In this document: positions 32,858 through 42,260 of the stretch, piece after piece
Position numbering within the stretch: the first letter of the stretch is position 1
Layout of the letters: every line of letters starts with the position of its first letter
Assembly: GCA_036362985.1 (NCBI GenBank)
Contig: JAYGXS010000004.1
Span: 4,534,881 to 4,598,880 of the forward strand
Length of the DNA stretch: 64,000 nucleotides
Reading direction: 5' to 3'
Source of the DNA: Ligula intestinalis
Lineage: Eukaryota; Platyhelminthes; Cestoda; Diphyllobothriidea; Diphyllobothriidae
Notes under the pieces: generated by a model
Database searches by the model: none
The model's input: the letters and a program-made list of their open reading frames with translations, nothing else
Told to the model about the DNA's origin: nothing
Made by a program: the position numbers and the translations under genes

Positions 32858-33055
32858 TGCGGACTTTTCAGAAGAGCTCTCAGAGATTCTGCGTCGTTTA
32901 CCTGTCCCGTGAAGACAAGTAAGAATTTTCTTCAAGCAGTCATTCTAGCGCAGAGTCCATCAAATTGGTTCACATGTATGCTGTTAGCTATGGACAAAAG
33001 GCACGTGCGTAGATTTAATAAGCACTGAAGGGGATGCATGACCTCAAGCTAGTTG
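32858..33055 (+). repeat. Diverged direct repeat, unit 2
   Basis: Partner of 32,380-32,575, offset about 475 bp; see that entry. It is more altered, with a TGTATGCTGTTAGCTA insertion before the GGACAAAAGGCACGTG block. Confidence 0.65.
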
Positions 33056-33467
33056 AAGGAGGTCAACGATGTTTGATAATATTTTGCAACAAAGGGAATA
33101 TCTTTATAGTATTTGTTCCCTCACAAACCATAAAATATTTTAAAATCTTTAACCAAGGGAGCTGCATTGTCTATCCGTCATTGGTTTTTGAAAATTTAGT
33201 TATAGAATGGACGATACTTCCGTTAGTTATCCTTAGTTCTACCACACTATTAATTTTATTTGAATCATACACCCCATAAGGAGAACATTCTAGGCAAAAG
33301 ACTAGACTGCATTTAAATTATGTCAACATTTTTTGGAGAAGTACGTAGATTTATAGGCACTTCATAAAGATTTTATGAAAAATGTGAAGTCTACTGCAAA
33401 ACTGTTAATTCAAATCCGAAATCGTATTGCCGGCGTTATGAGTGATCTGTTTAGGGCCCCTTGACTG

Positions 33468-33917
33468 TTAGTTTAGTGTTCGAGGGAAAGCCATTTTATC
33501 ACCTACTCTTTTGTGCGCAGTTCTGGTACCGAAAAAACACTTGCAAGTACGAAAACTAATTTTTCCATCCGCAACAATAAGTAGCGGTGGAATATGATGC
33601 CTGATGGCTACCTCTAACCTGTGCGAAACTCCGACTCCAAGTGGAGTGAGCATGCAGCTGACTGCTTCCGATACATTCTTCACATACAGAAGAACTAGCC
33701 AAACTTTGGGCCAGTTGGATTTGGTTTCTTGTCTCGTCTGCGTATGCACTGATTGACAGCGCATCGTAAACTCTTCTTCTTCTGAATTGCTTCGTTGAAC
33801 TCGCAATTTGGCAGTGTTGCAGTGTGGTGGTATACACAGAAGCTGGCAACAGACAGCCTTAAAGTCGATTCCCAGGATCACGCAGACTTTGAATACAAGA
33901 CTCGAGTACACTTCCAA
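33468..33917 (-). pseudogene. PLE connector fragment between RT and endonuclease
   Basis: This 149-codon minus-strand frame contains YVKNVSEAV.CMLTPLGVGV, then SHRLEVAIRHHI. It aligns with YIKHVPEATECIAAELGVGI, then AHRPKATMRSQVM in the PLE at 40.9-41.1 kb. In PLEs that segment lies just upstream of the GIY-YIG C.C motif. The N-terminal half (HCNTAKLR, NSEEEEF) may be the preceding region out of phase. The C-terminal part does not match. Only this connector is recognisable, so it is a small relic; the call depends on about 35 aligned residues. Confidence 0.55.
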
Positions 33918-34239
33918 TAGCCCTGGAAGTCTTGGTCGATGAAGTACACCAACCGCTGAGTTAACCTTCAGGCCTGTGAAAACAGCACATTCCAGGGAGG
34001 TCTTCTGCCTTTCCAGCGTGCTCCGTGTTGCTAGGTACTGAATAAAAAAATTCTGATCTCTTCTGAAAGAAAGCCTTTACCAAAATCCTGGTTGATATTT
34101 TCTGAATGCATCATCAGCAGCACAGCTATTTTGGTTCAGTCTGTCAGTATCCGGTCACTGCAACTAATTCTCTTGTGCATCAACGAGGAACCTGAAATGA
34201 CGGATTTTTGCAGACAGGCTGAACTCTTTAACTTGAGTG

Positions 34240-36090
34240 CCATCTTTATGTGGATGCACAGATTTGGAAATTTCTGAAATGATACAGATATTTGTTCAGG
34301 GACCGAACTCAATAGAGGTTTAGCGTTTCGGTAACCTGAATTTTGATCCAATTTGACCAACACATATAATCGATATTCACTTCTTCAATATCCAGGTCTT
34401 CTACCTTAAGTGCCATAGCGTCATACAGACAGACCATTGGCTTCTCAAATCGCAAACCTCTATACTTAAACAATTGTTAAGCAGTGACTCTCCCCGGTCT
34501 CTGCCCTTGGATTTGATGTTCACACAACAAAAACCTTTATTCAAGCAGTATAGATGCGGATATCATGTAAACCTTTAGCTTTGGGTATTTGGTGACCTTT
34601 TAACTTATATTATCCCGTATTTTTTATGAATTGAGCCTATTTTGCTGAAAATATAGGTATTGCCTTCAAAATAAAGCATATTTTTGTCTCTCTACCATGA
34701 AATAGAGAATCTTCTGTACCTTTATCCAAAGTATGCCTGCATTCAAACGTCAGTCATCTAGATGCGCAGATTCGGAAATTTCTGTCTGCAGTATTGAAAT
34801 GATAGAGATATTTGTTCGGGGACCGAACACAATCGGGTTAAGGTCTAGCGTTTCTGTAACCCAACGTTATACTCAATTTGACTGACGACGATAAAAATAA
34901 CAAATATACACCTCGTAAGTATCCGGATCCTCTCCCTTAAATATCACGAGGCTTGGCAAGTGCGTCATTTAAACAATTCATTCAATACTTATATTGCCCA
35001 TCTCTACGATTGGACAGTTTTTAAAGATGGACTCTACCCGACCTTGGATCGGATAATCACACTTGACGGCTCTTTTTCAAGTATTGGATTTGAAGGAGAT
35101 GCCATTTGCTACAAAGTGATAACAATCGACAATATTTTAGGACATGTTTCTAGAAAAAAATGTTTTTGTTGATGAAGATATCGAGAATCGATGAAAAATG
35201 CGTATTATGTATGCATCCATCCTTTTAAGAATAGATTAGTTCGCTCAAATACGGGCGTCCTGTCTTGACTGAAACTAATGAGATTAGGCTGCACAATAAT
35301 CAACATAAAAATCCTAAAAAGTTAATTGTTTGGATTGAAAGCAAATATTTAGTAGTTCGGTTTTAACTCTGCCGGTACCTCTCATTGAGTGTTTATGTTG
35401 AAGGCCTTATTATTAAAATCTGCAAACTTTTATATAATATCCGCCGCTTGCGTTGACAGCGCACACCATAAGCCCTTATTTTGCGATTTATATATACCTG
35501 CATTCTACTCCTTCATTTTTTACCGCTCTGGAGTTATTTTCCAATTTCACTTTAAAAGACCTGACTTTTTTAAATATATGATCTGGATGCTCTCTTCAGC
35601 TGCCGGTATTTCCTACGTTCCTCTTAGCTGACATTATAATGCAGCGACACTTTAAAACGGTTAAGTAATTTGTTGATCGCATCCTTTCTGAGGTCACTCA
35701 CCTTCTCCACTCTGGACTAATGGCTGCGAAGTCTTTCCGTTATATGCGCCGAAGCTTCCTTCATATGCTTTGCCACACATCGGCATACCAGCCCTCTATA
35801 CTTGCCTTCTTAGTAAGCTACTCCACGTGGGAAGAAATAGAAACTGGTAAATTGAAAGCCGACCTGCTGCCATAAAAGATGTAGAAATCGTGTAAACCTT
35901 TAACTTTGAGTATTATGTGATTTTGTAATTTATATTATCCCTTACTCTCCGTAAATGGAGTCATTTTTGCTTAAATATTTTGAATATTACCTTCAAAGTG
36001 CAGCATATTTATTTCTATCTTTTATGAAGAATAGAATTTCCTGTAGCTCTATCCGAAGTAAGCCTGCAGTAAGACGGAAAGCCACCTGTA
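34240..36090 (+). repeat. Three diverged copies of a repeat with PLE-like 3' ends
   Basis: 34,250-34,450 recurs at 34,760-34,960 (GATATTTGTTC.GGGACCGAA, AGCGTTTC.GTAACC). 34,560-34,760 recurs at 35,875-36,085 (GTAAACCTTTA.CTTTG, TTATATTATCCC, CCTTCAAA.T..AGCATATTT). The shared block TTTTGCTGAAAATATAGG...CTTCAAAATAAAGC resembles the decayed PLE ends at 8,165 and 10,300. It may therefore be a worn lineage A terminus. No coding part is recognised. Confidence 0.55.
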
Positions 36091-37080
36091 TTACGTACGT
36101 TTATATAGTCCCGTGCCCTACATTTGGAAGTTTCTAAACGTAAAGATACACAAGCGGTTTTACTTTAACCTCTTTTGATAATCTTCGCCTTTCTCTTTTT
36201 TGCTTATAGACCTTCTGAATCGGTGCACTGCAAAAGAGGAGAGCCGAAGAAACAAATCAGCAAGCATGTGTGCCTGATTGAAAACATAGGTTGCATGAAA
36301 TCGTGCGTTAAGTGAAGATGCGTCCGGCTTCTTGCACCAAGGGGTAATTGCGCACAGGAGTGATTAGTGGTTTGGAAATTTGTAGGGCAGTATATTTCCA
36401 ATCTCATCTCCTAACAGCTTACTTTCATTAAAGGAGCAAAATAGCGGATTTATCAGCGCATTATTTCAAAAGACCTATTGAATTATTTCTTCTTACAAAA
36501 TATTCGTACTTCTACATCAAAATGAAATTTCTAATTTTGCTATTCACTAACAGTCCAGTCGGCATCCCGCGTGCCGTAATCCGATCTGTTTTTAAATTAT
36601 TTCAGCGGGAGGCAAGCGAATGATAACTGTCTTATTTCATTTCCCACATCGTTCGTCAATTTGGATTGATGGCAAACACTGACTAAAAAGAGATGGAATT
36701 TAATTGCCTATGAAACAGAACGGATAGCGGTATTCTTCCTTTCCACAATCCCCCTTCTCCCAAACCACTGTGGAAATGGCTAGAAACTTCGCAGTTAAGG
36801 CCACGGTGAATAAAACACTGTTCAGACTACTGTTACTATGCTCAATTATAGCGGTGCGTCGCTGACAAATAGAGTTTGGGTAGTATATTCTGCTGCGCAT
36901 GAATTGTCAAAGGCAGAACTTAGATTTTGATAATCGTATTTTTAAGGGCACTGTGGCTGCTTATTCCTTACTGGTCTATTGAAGATGCAAACACCAGGTA
37001 ACTAAGTCAAACATTATCCGCAAACAGTTGTCTTTTAATTTCCTGAGAAATCAATTTGTTTTCATGGTATGCATCATTTT
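36091..37080. other. AT-rich non-coding stretch
   Basis: No recognisable gene or repeat; only short frames. Confidence 0.45.
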
Positions 37081-37083
37081 ATT

Positions 37084-37284
37084 TAAGGTCTATAGGAATA
37101 GACCGACATTTCAAGTGTATATTTGGGTTGAACCCCAAAGCAAGGCTGTTAGTATGGTAAATTACAGCATCAATATATATTACTAAAGCCTGTTCGTTGC
37201 CTGAAAGTGCATATGCCGCAGTGGTTGACGGGTTTCAACCCAAATATGCACATACAATGTCGTTCTACGCCTACAGACCTGAAA
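37084..37284. repeat. Hairpin-forming inverted repeat
   Basis: 37,084-37,136 pairs with 37,230-37,284. AGGTCTATAGG...CGACATT...ATATTTGGGTTGAA on the plus strand matches AGGTCTGTAGG...CGACATT...ATATTTGGGTTGAA on the minus strand. The arms are about 52 bp with a spacer of about 93 bp. A foldback MITE is the simplest reading. A separate direct repeat (GGCTGTTAGTATGGTAA) occurs at about 37,146 and 37,480. Confidence 0.65.
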
Positions 37285-37500
37285 TATACTGAGGTATACC
37301 GTGAGCAGAAATGACTTTTTAGGAACTTAAAAAGCTGAACTTTCCAAACCCCTATGTCAGGCAGATAGCAGACAGGGAAAGCTGGGAGACCCACTGATGA
37401 GCCGGATCCCTCGCAGCTGTATCAAGCAGCAGCATAATATCAGCGAAACACGTGTCTGGGCCTTTTAACTAGTACATAGGCTGTTAGTATGGTAAGTTAC

Positions 37501-37828
37501 AACATTAGTTGCTTTGTTTTAACTTTGCAAAAATTCCCATTGAACATTTCAGAAGATATATTGGCGAACTTACGTTTGTCTTCGATAAATTCTCGTCAGG
37601 CACTGGACGCCGGGCCGTCTAGACATTGACACTCTGATCTCAACTCCCCCAACTTCCCCCCCCCAACCCCCCTTTTTCTCCCCCCTCCTCCCCACAGTGA
37701 CAACGAGAACACTTCATCTGTTTACCAACCACCATAGTTTATTCATACCACATAAATGTAAAGGCCTGACTAGCATTTATCGAAAACAAACGTATGTTCG
37801 CCAATTTATCTTCTGAAACATTAGTTGC
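37501..37828. mobile_element. Foldback made of two inverted PLE 3' termini
   Basis: The left arm at 37,543-37,600 and the right arm at 37,764-37,823 are inverted copies: CATTTCAGAAGATATATTGG then CGAAC...ACGTTTG...TTCGATAAAT..T.GTCAGG. Each arm reads outward as a hammerhead-like core: CTGACGAG...CGAAG on the minus strand, CTGACTAG...CGAAA on the plus strand. AACATTAGTTGC lies on both sides (37,501-37,512; 37,817-37,828) and could be a target-site duplication. The spacer contains C-rich and T-rich runs like the untranslated part of the 3.5-kb PLE. No coding sequence. Confidence 0.65.
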
Positions 37829-40315
37829 CTTTTAGTAAAAAAAAACAGAAGTTCCTGGCCGACTCGGCTAGCTAGGCAAACAGTCCCCTTCAACTATGCG
37901 TTTGCACAGTATGTACTATGGAAATCCCCACATATTAGTAGCCGCCAAATCACCAAATTTTATGCTTCTAAACTCCGCAAACTAACTCCATATGATATCA
38001 CGCATTCCAACTAGTAATAAAATGGCATGCAATACCTGGTCTGTGGCCATTTTAATATTCACATTATGGTATTTTTTTTACTTTTGGCCATCAAAAGCCT
38101 GCTTCCACGTCTGCCCTTCACAACCTATTTAATAATTGAGGCATTTTTCTGATAGTGGTCCACAAAAAATACTGCGTGCCGTATAGAAAACACAGTTCAG
38201 GGGGAGGGCACAATGCGTGAACTGTCCAAGAGTTTGCGGGATTCAGACGAGCTCTTGGTCCCAGACACGGACAGAGCGCACTTACATGGGCTGAGATTTT
38301 AGTAACTCAAATTTTTGTTTTTTTCTGCGTAAATCTGACATTTATGGGCGTCGAGTTAGAAAAAGTGGTGTAACACGGAATTGAGGGATTCAGGAAATTC
38401 ATTACAAGAAAAAATACTGGACGCCAGCTTGATCACCTCTTGCGTATTCATTTTAATTGCTCTGGGCTGGAGTTTGTGCCAGAGGAATAAGTTGCTGTAG
38501 GTGTTACCGTTGGGCTATAAAGCAACAATTCTTTGCCATACGGTCAACTATATGTAAAGCTCCACAAGTTTAAAATGATCACTGCGGTTTATGAATGGAG
38601 CTTGTACGCAGTCTGATTAAGGCATTTCGGTCCTTATGCGGCCAAACGTTTCCTCAATATGCCTGCTGATTGATACAGTGTCTGGTCTTCCAAAATTATC
38701 TTATTCAGCAGCGAAAGGTTTACTTCGCTTGTTAGAAACTACGTGAGCTCAAGTCCTGAAACAGCAACATAATCAACATCTGGAAAATTGACTTATATTG
38801 GGGATCAGCCAATGTAAATTACTTTAGAATCATTTGAAAATATCTGTTCATCATCAAAAGCGAGATACTCAAAGTCTCCTTAGATGAAGTCTTTCTACCG
38901 TGAAAGCAAGCGTTTGAACGAAAGCCTTCTGGTGAATGTTTAGTAAAGCAGAAACAAGAGAGTTTATACCTAAAGTACTTTAGTATGCAGAGGAGACTGT
39001 GAAGAGGACAGTGCGTAAGCTATTCTATCATTAACGGCATGAATTGGCTGAAGTATGGTAGTCTGCAAAACAGCTTTGGTATACTGAAACATTCCGAGCG
39101 CACTTTTCCATTTACTACGTCGCTGCCCCGAAAGGAGCATCCCAACCCCGATTTTTCAGTCTACGATGCAGCAGGGCGGTTAATGCATGGGAGACTAGGA
39201 TACTCTTACACGGCAAAGAGGAGGAGGAGGAGGAGGAGGAGGAAATGGGGGAGGGATGGATGAAGAAAAATACAGAAACGCCAAGGCACCTTTGAGTTCC
39301 CCCCCCCCGGGCCCGCTGTGTTCCACCCGTGAGGACACTGAAGCAGAAATGAAAGCTACACAAAACTCCGCAGAGTCCGTCCCGCAGTCCGGAACGGTCC
39401 CCTAATCACCCCCCCCCCCCCCCCCCCCCCCCCCCCTTCCTTCCTCCCCCCCCCCCCTCCCCTCCCCGCTCCGCAACGTGTACTTTCCGCGGCTCCTCTC
39501 AGCGTCCACGTTTCCCTCGCACGAAAAGACCAATTTCAAGCGAGAAGGTGAAAAGCGTGTACAAGTTGGGGAGAAGAAAACGACTGCAGCGTGGTAATTT
39601 ACACTCTGTTGTCAGTCCGCTGTCGCCGGTCGGTGATGCATCCCCGACTAAGCTGACCGTGGTTAGGGGAGTGGCCGCGGTGGGGGTTTGGAGGCGTTGA
39701 GAGCATGCGTCACTGGGACCCTGTCGACTGCAGGCGATGAGCGTACGCGGCGTGCGGAAGGCATTCGCGTGGACAGGCGGGGTACGCCAGCCCCCCCCCC
39801 CCCCCGCCCTCCACATACCGGCACCCGTCAAAACCCGAGAGTAAGGCTCTGACAGGCAATGTTCGTGTGTCGCGTACTACTGCGGGCGGCGGTAGCCGGA
39901 CTGATTTGGGCCAAATCCCGCGGTACAGACGTAGATGATGGGCCGACGAATGACTCCCATGCTCTTGTCAAAATTGGGAGCAAAATAAATAATTCCGTGG
40001 AGAAAAAAAAATTGAACGCTGAGCATGCAAAACTGTTCGTTAGGTGGTGGTGGTGGTCGTGGTACTGATGGTGGGTTGATAAACCGGGGACCCGGACACC
40101 AGGTTCCCGGCTCTTATCAGCCAGCACTGCACTGCATTAAGTTACCAGCACAGGTGCTACGCCCCCAGCCCCCCTCTCCCACTTAGGAGTCCTCAAGCGA
40201 CACCATTAGCTTTCATAAATTGGCCATTAATATTGTCCTGATGATGAATACGGACGACTTTTGAAGTTCTATATTGTTATTCTACGGAGAGAGTACTTGT
40301 CATAAGCTTGAAGAA
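37829..40315. other. Non-coding stretch with GC-rich, low-complexity part
   Basis: AT-rich to about 39,100, then GC-rich and low-complexity to about 40,130. It includes a GGA/GAG repeat (39,216-39,243), a C-run of 28 at 39,409-39,436 and others at 39,300 and 39,790. Open frames in this part occur on both strands and look compositional. No exon or transposon domain is recognised. Confidence 0.45.
39409..39473. repeat. C-homopolymer and C-rich tract
   Basis: Twenty-eight C in a row, then CCTTCC and more C-runs. The minus strand is G-rich and could form G-quadruplexes. Length in the assembly may be unreliable. Confidence 0.9.
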
Positions 40316-40470
40316 GAAGAAGGAAGGTCGAACACCGGATCAAATTGTTTATTATTCTGAGCTTTCGGGCTCTTTTGGGAGTCCGTCGTCAGAGATAAAA
40401 GCGTCAACGAAAACCAAGCGACAGTTATAGGGGGTATGAGCCAATCAAGCATGATAGGGAAGGGGGGGGG

Positions 40471-40570
40471 NNNNNNNNNNNNNNNNNNNNNNNNNNNNNN
40501 NNNNNNNNNNNNNNNNNNNNNNNNNNNNNNNNNNNNNNNNNNNNNNNNNNNNNNNNNNNNNNNNNNNNNN
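40471..40570. other. Assembly gap (100 N) inside a G-run
   Basis: The gap is flanked on both sides by G-runs of about ten. Other lineage A copies have a G/C homopolymer at this point in the untranslated region, so the gap probably hides a long homopolymer; its true length is unknown. Confidence 0.95.
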
Positions 40571-40585
40571 GGGGGGGGGGGCGTT

Positions 40586-40960
40586 CATTAATCAGCAGTG
40601 TCCGCCGTGCGAGTGTTCTTGCAGAGGGCAGTATATGCGGGTGCCAACTCAATACATCTGTTCACTGAGTTGTCATCCGCTGCCCAGGCTTCAATTAGTT
40701 CGCGTTCGGTTTCGCTCGTGGCGTGAGCAATTATCCTTGTTGCCGCGACATTAAAGTCGTAGCTCGTCTCATGGGTGTGGGCCGCCACTTGCTACAGTTC
40801 ATCACCCAACCTGACAGCTCACTTATGTTCATTTATTCGCGTACCCAGCATGCGTCCAGTTTGCCCTGTGAAGTTAAAAAGGCAGCTTGAGCACGGGATG
40901 CGATACAATACCCTAGATTGTTCTGCGGGGTTCAGCGGGTCTTTTATTTTCATTACCTGG
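40586..40960 (-). pseudogene. PLE GIY-YIG endonuclease (lineage A)
   Basis: Reading the minus strand: VLYRIPCSSCLFNFTGQTGR, MLGTRINEHK, a stop, AVRLGDEL, a stop, then AAHTHETSYDFNVAATRIIA, TERELIEAWAADDNSVNRCI and a stop at 40,588. The motif normally YIG reads FTG. The catalytic-helix arginine (TRI.EH) and the E of LIEAW are kept. Two stops break the frame. In active relatives this domain nicks target DNA. The close match of the C-terminal half to 28,926-29,309 places it in lineage A. Confidence 0.85.
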
Positions 40961-41229
40961 CTGCGCATGGTAGCCTTGGGACGGTGTGCAATTCCAACAC
41001 CCAGTTCCGCAGCGATGCACTCGGTCGCTTCTGGGACATGCTTGATGTATTGTAGAGCGTGCCATATCCCCGGAGGTTTTTTCCGTTTGGGCCCTCCGGG
41101 GTTGTACGCGTAGGCAGCGACTTATAATGGCTTTTGGATAACCATTCTGCATGAACTGATCGTGGAGGTATCGGGCTTCGTGTGCCTTGTATTCTGTTCT
41201 GCTGCAGTGGGTTTGAATTCATCTAAAGA

Positions 41230-42260
41230 GCATTTTTACACAGCTTTGTTTGTGGGCAGCTGGATGGTTGCTGTTAAAACTGAGTTGTGTCGTGTTAGTT
41301 GCCTTCCTGTAGACCGTCGTCTCAATTTCACCGTAAGGCGTTCTCTTGATGAGGACGTCATGGAAAGGCAACTGCTGCTCTTGTTCCTCTTCCTGCGTGA
41401 ATTGTATGTCAGGGAATATTCAATTGAGCAAGTCATGGAAGTTTTGCAGCATGTTCCTCTCGACGATGACAAACGTGTCGTCGACGTAGCGGCGCCAGAA
41501 GACAGGCTCATTTTGGGCGAAGGCGATATTTTCTAGCTCTTGTAGAACCAGTTCTGCCACTAAGCCGGAGATCGGGGAGCCCGTGAGAGTTCCTTTGATC
41601 TGTTCATACGTTTCTCCAGCAAAGGTAAAATACGCTTTCTGGCAGAATTCTAATAACTTCATAAGGTGTTAAATTTTGATTGGACATCGAGCCTCATCGT
41701 ATGCCTCTTCAAGTCTCTTGCGCAAGACTTCGTGCGCCAGATTTGAGGGTATGGATGTGAATAAGGATGTCACGTCAAAAGCGACCATGATTTCGTCCGA
41801 TTGAATCGTCCGACATCGCAGGTCCTCAAAAAATTGAGAGGCTGATTGAACTGAGTTAATCGTGTCACCTTAGAGGAATTTCGGTTTTCTATACATCCAC
41901 TTTGCCAAATTATATGTAGGGCTGCCTTTAAGGGCAACAATTGGCCGATGTGGGACTTTTGGTTTGTGAATTTTCGACAGACCGTGGAATTGCGCCAGAG
42001 CGGTATCCGTTACTCTCATTTCGCACCATTCGTTTATCGTTATCACATTCTTCTGCCGATATTCTCTGAGTAGTTTAGTCAGTTGGTTGGATAGTGCTTT
42101 GGCTTGCGAGTTCTGGGCTGGTCTGTAAAACTCTCTGTCGTCAAGAAGAGTTTTAGCCTTGTCATTGAAGTCTTGTCGATTCATTAAGACAGTTGACCGT
42201 CCCTTGTCATAAGCTTCCCATTTGTTAAAGCATTTTAGGACCCTCTGATACTGGTCAGCA
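41230..42260 (-). pseudogene. PLE reverse transcriptase (lineage A)
   Basis: The minus strand reads DKGRSTVLMNRQDFNDKAKT and LAQFHGLSKIHKPKVPHRPI (fingers). Motif A is FDVTSLFTSIPSNLA at about 41,745-41,782, motif B is QIKGTLTGSPISGLVAEL near 41,550-41,605 and motif C is FWRRYVDDTFVIV at about 41,467-41,503. FHDVLIKRTPYGEIETTVYR then follows (thumb). In-frame stops occur after KPKFL (41,870), before HLMKLLEF and after DLLN (41,420). The palm aspartates are intact. Sequence upstream of DKGRS, including the N-terminal domain, is missing. Confidence 0.9.

Larger units (their letters stand above)
40316..42260 (-). mobile_element. PLE with RT and endonuclease (lineage A), 5'-truncated
   Basis: Minus-strand order: RT from about 42,260 (DKGRSTVLMNRQDFNDKAKT), a connector (ELGVGIAHRPKATMRSQVM), GIY-YIG endonuclease, the EAWAADDNSVNRCIELAPAY tail with a stop at 40,588, an untranslated part broken by the N gap, and a terminus GACGGACTCCCAAAAGAGCC, CGAAAGCTCAGAATAATAAA, TTTGATCCGGTGTTCGACCT. 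The N-terminal domain before the RT is not found. A few stops and shifts are present, but long frames remain, so this is one of the younger copies. Confidence 0.9.

Noticed and set aside
39495..39850. GC-rich minus-strand frame of about 110 codons
   Set aside because: Low-complexity GC-rich DNA is open in several frames here; no domain or splice context.
40425..40652. Open frame running through the N gap
   Set aside because: It is open only because undetermined codons are not stops; it is an artefact of the gap and the flanking G-runs.
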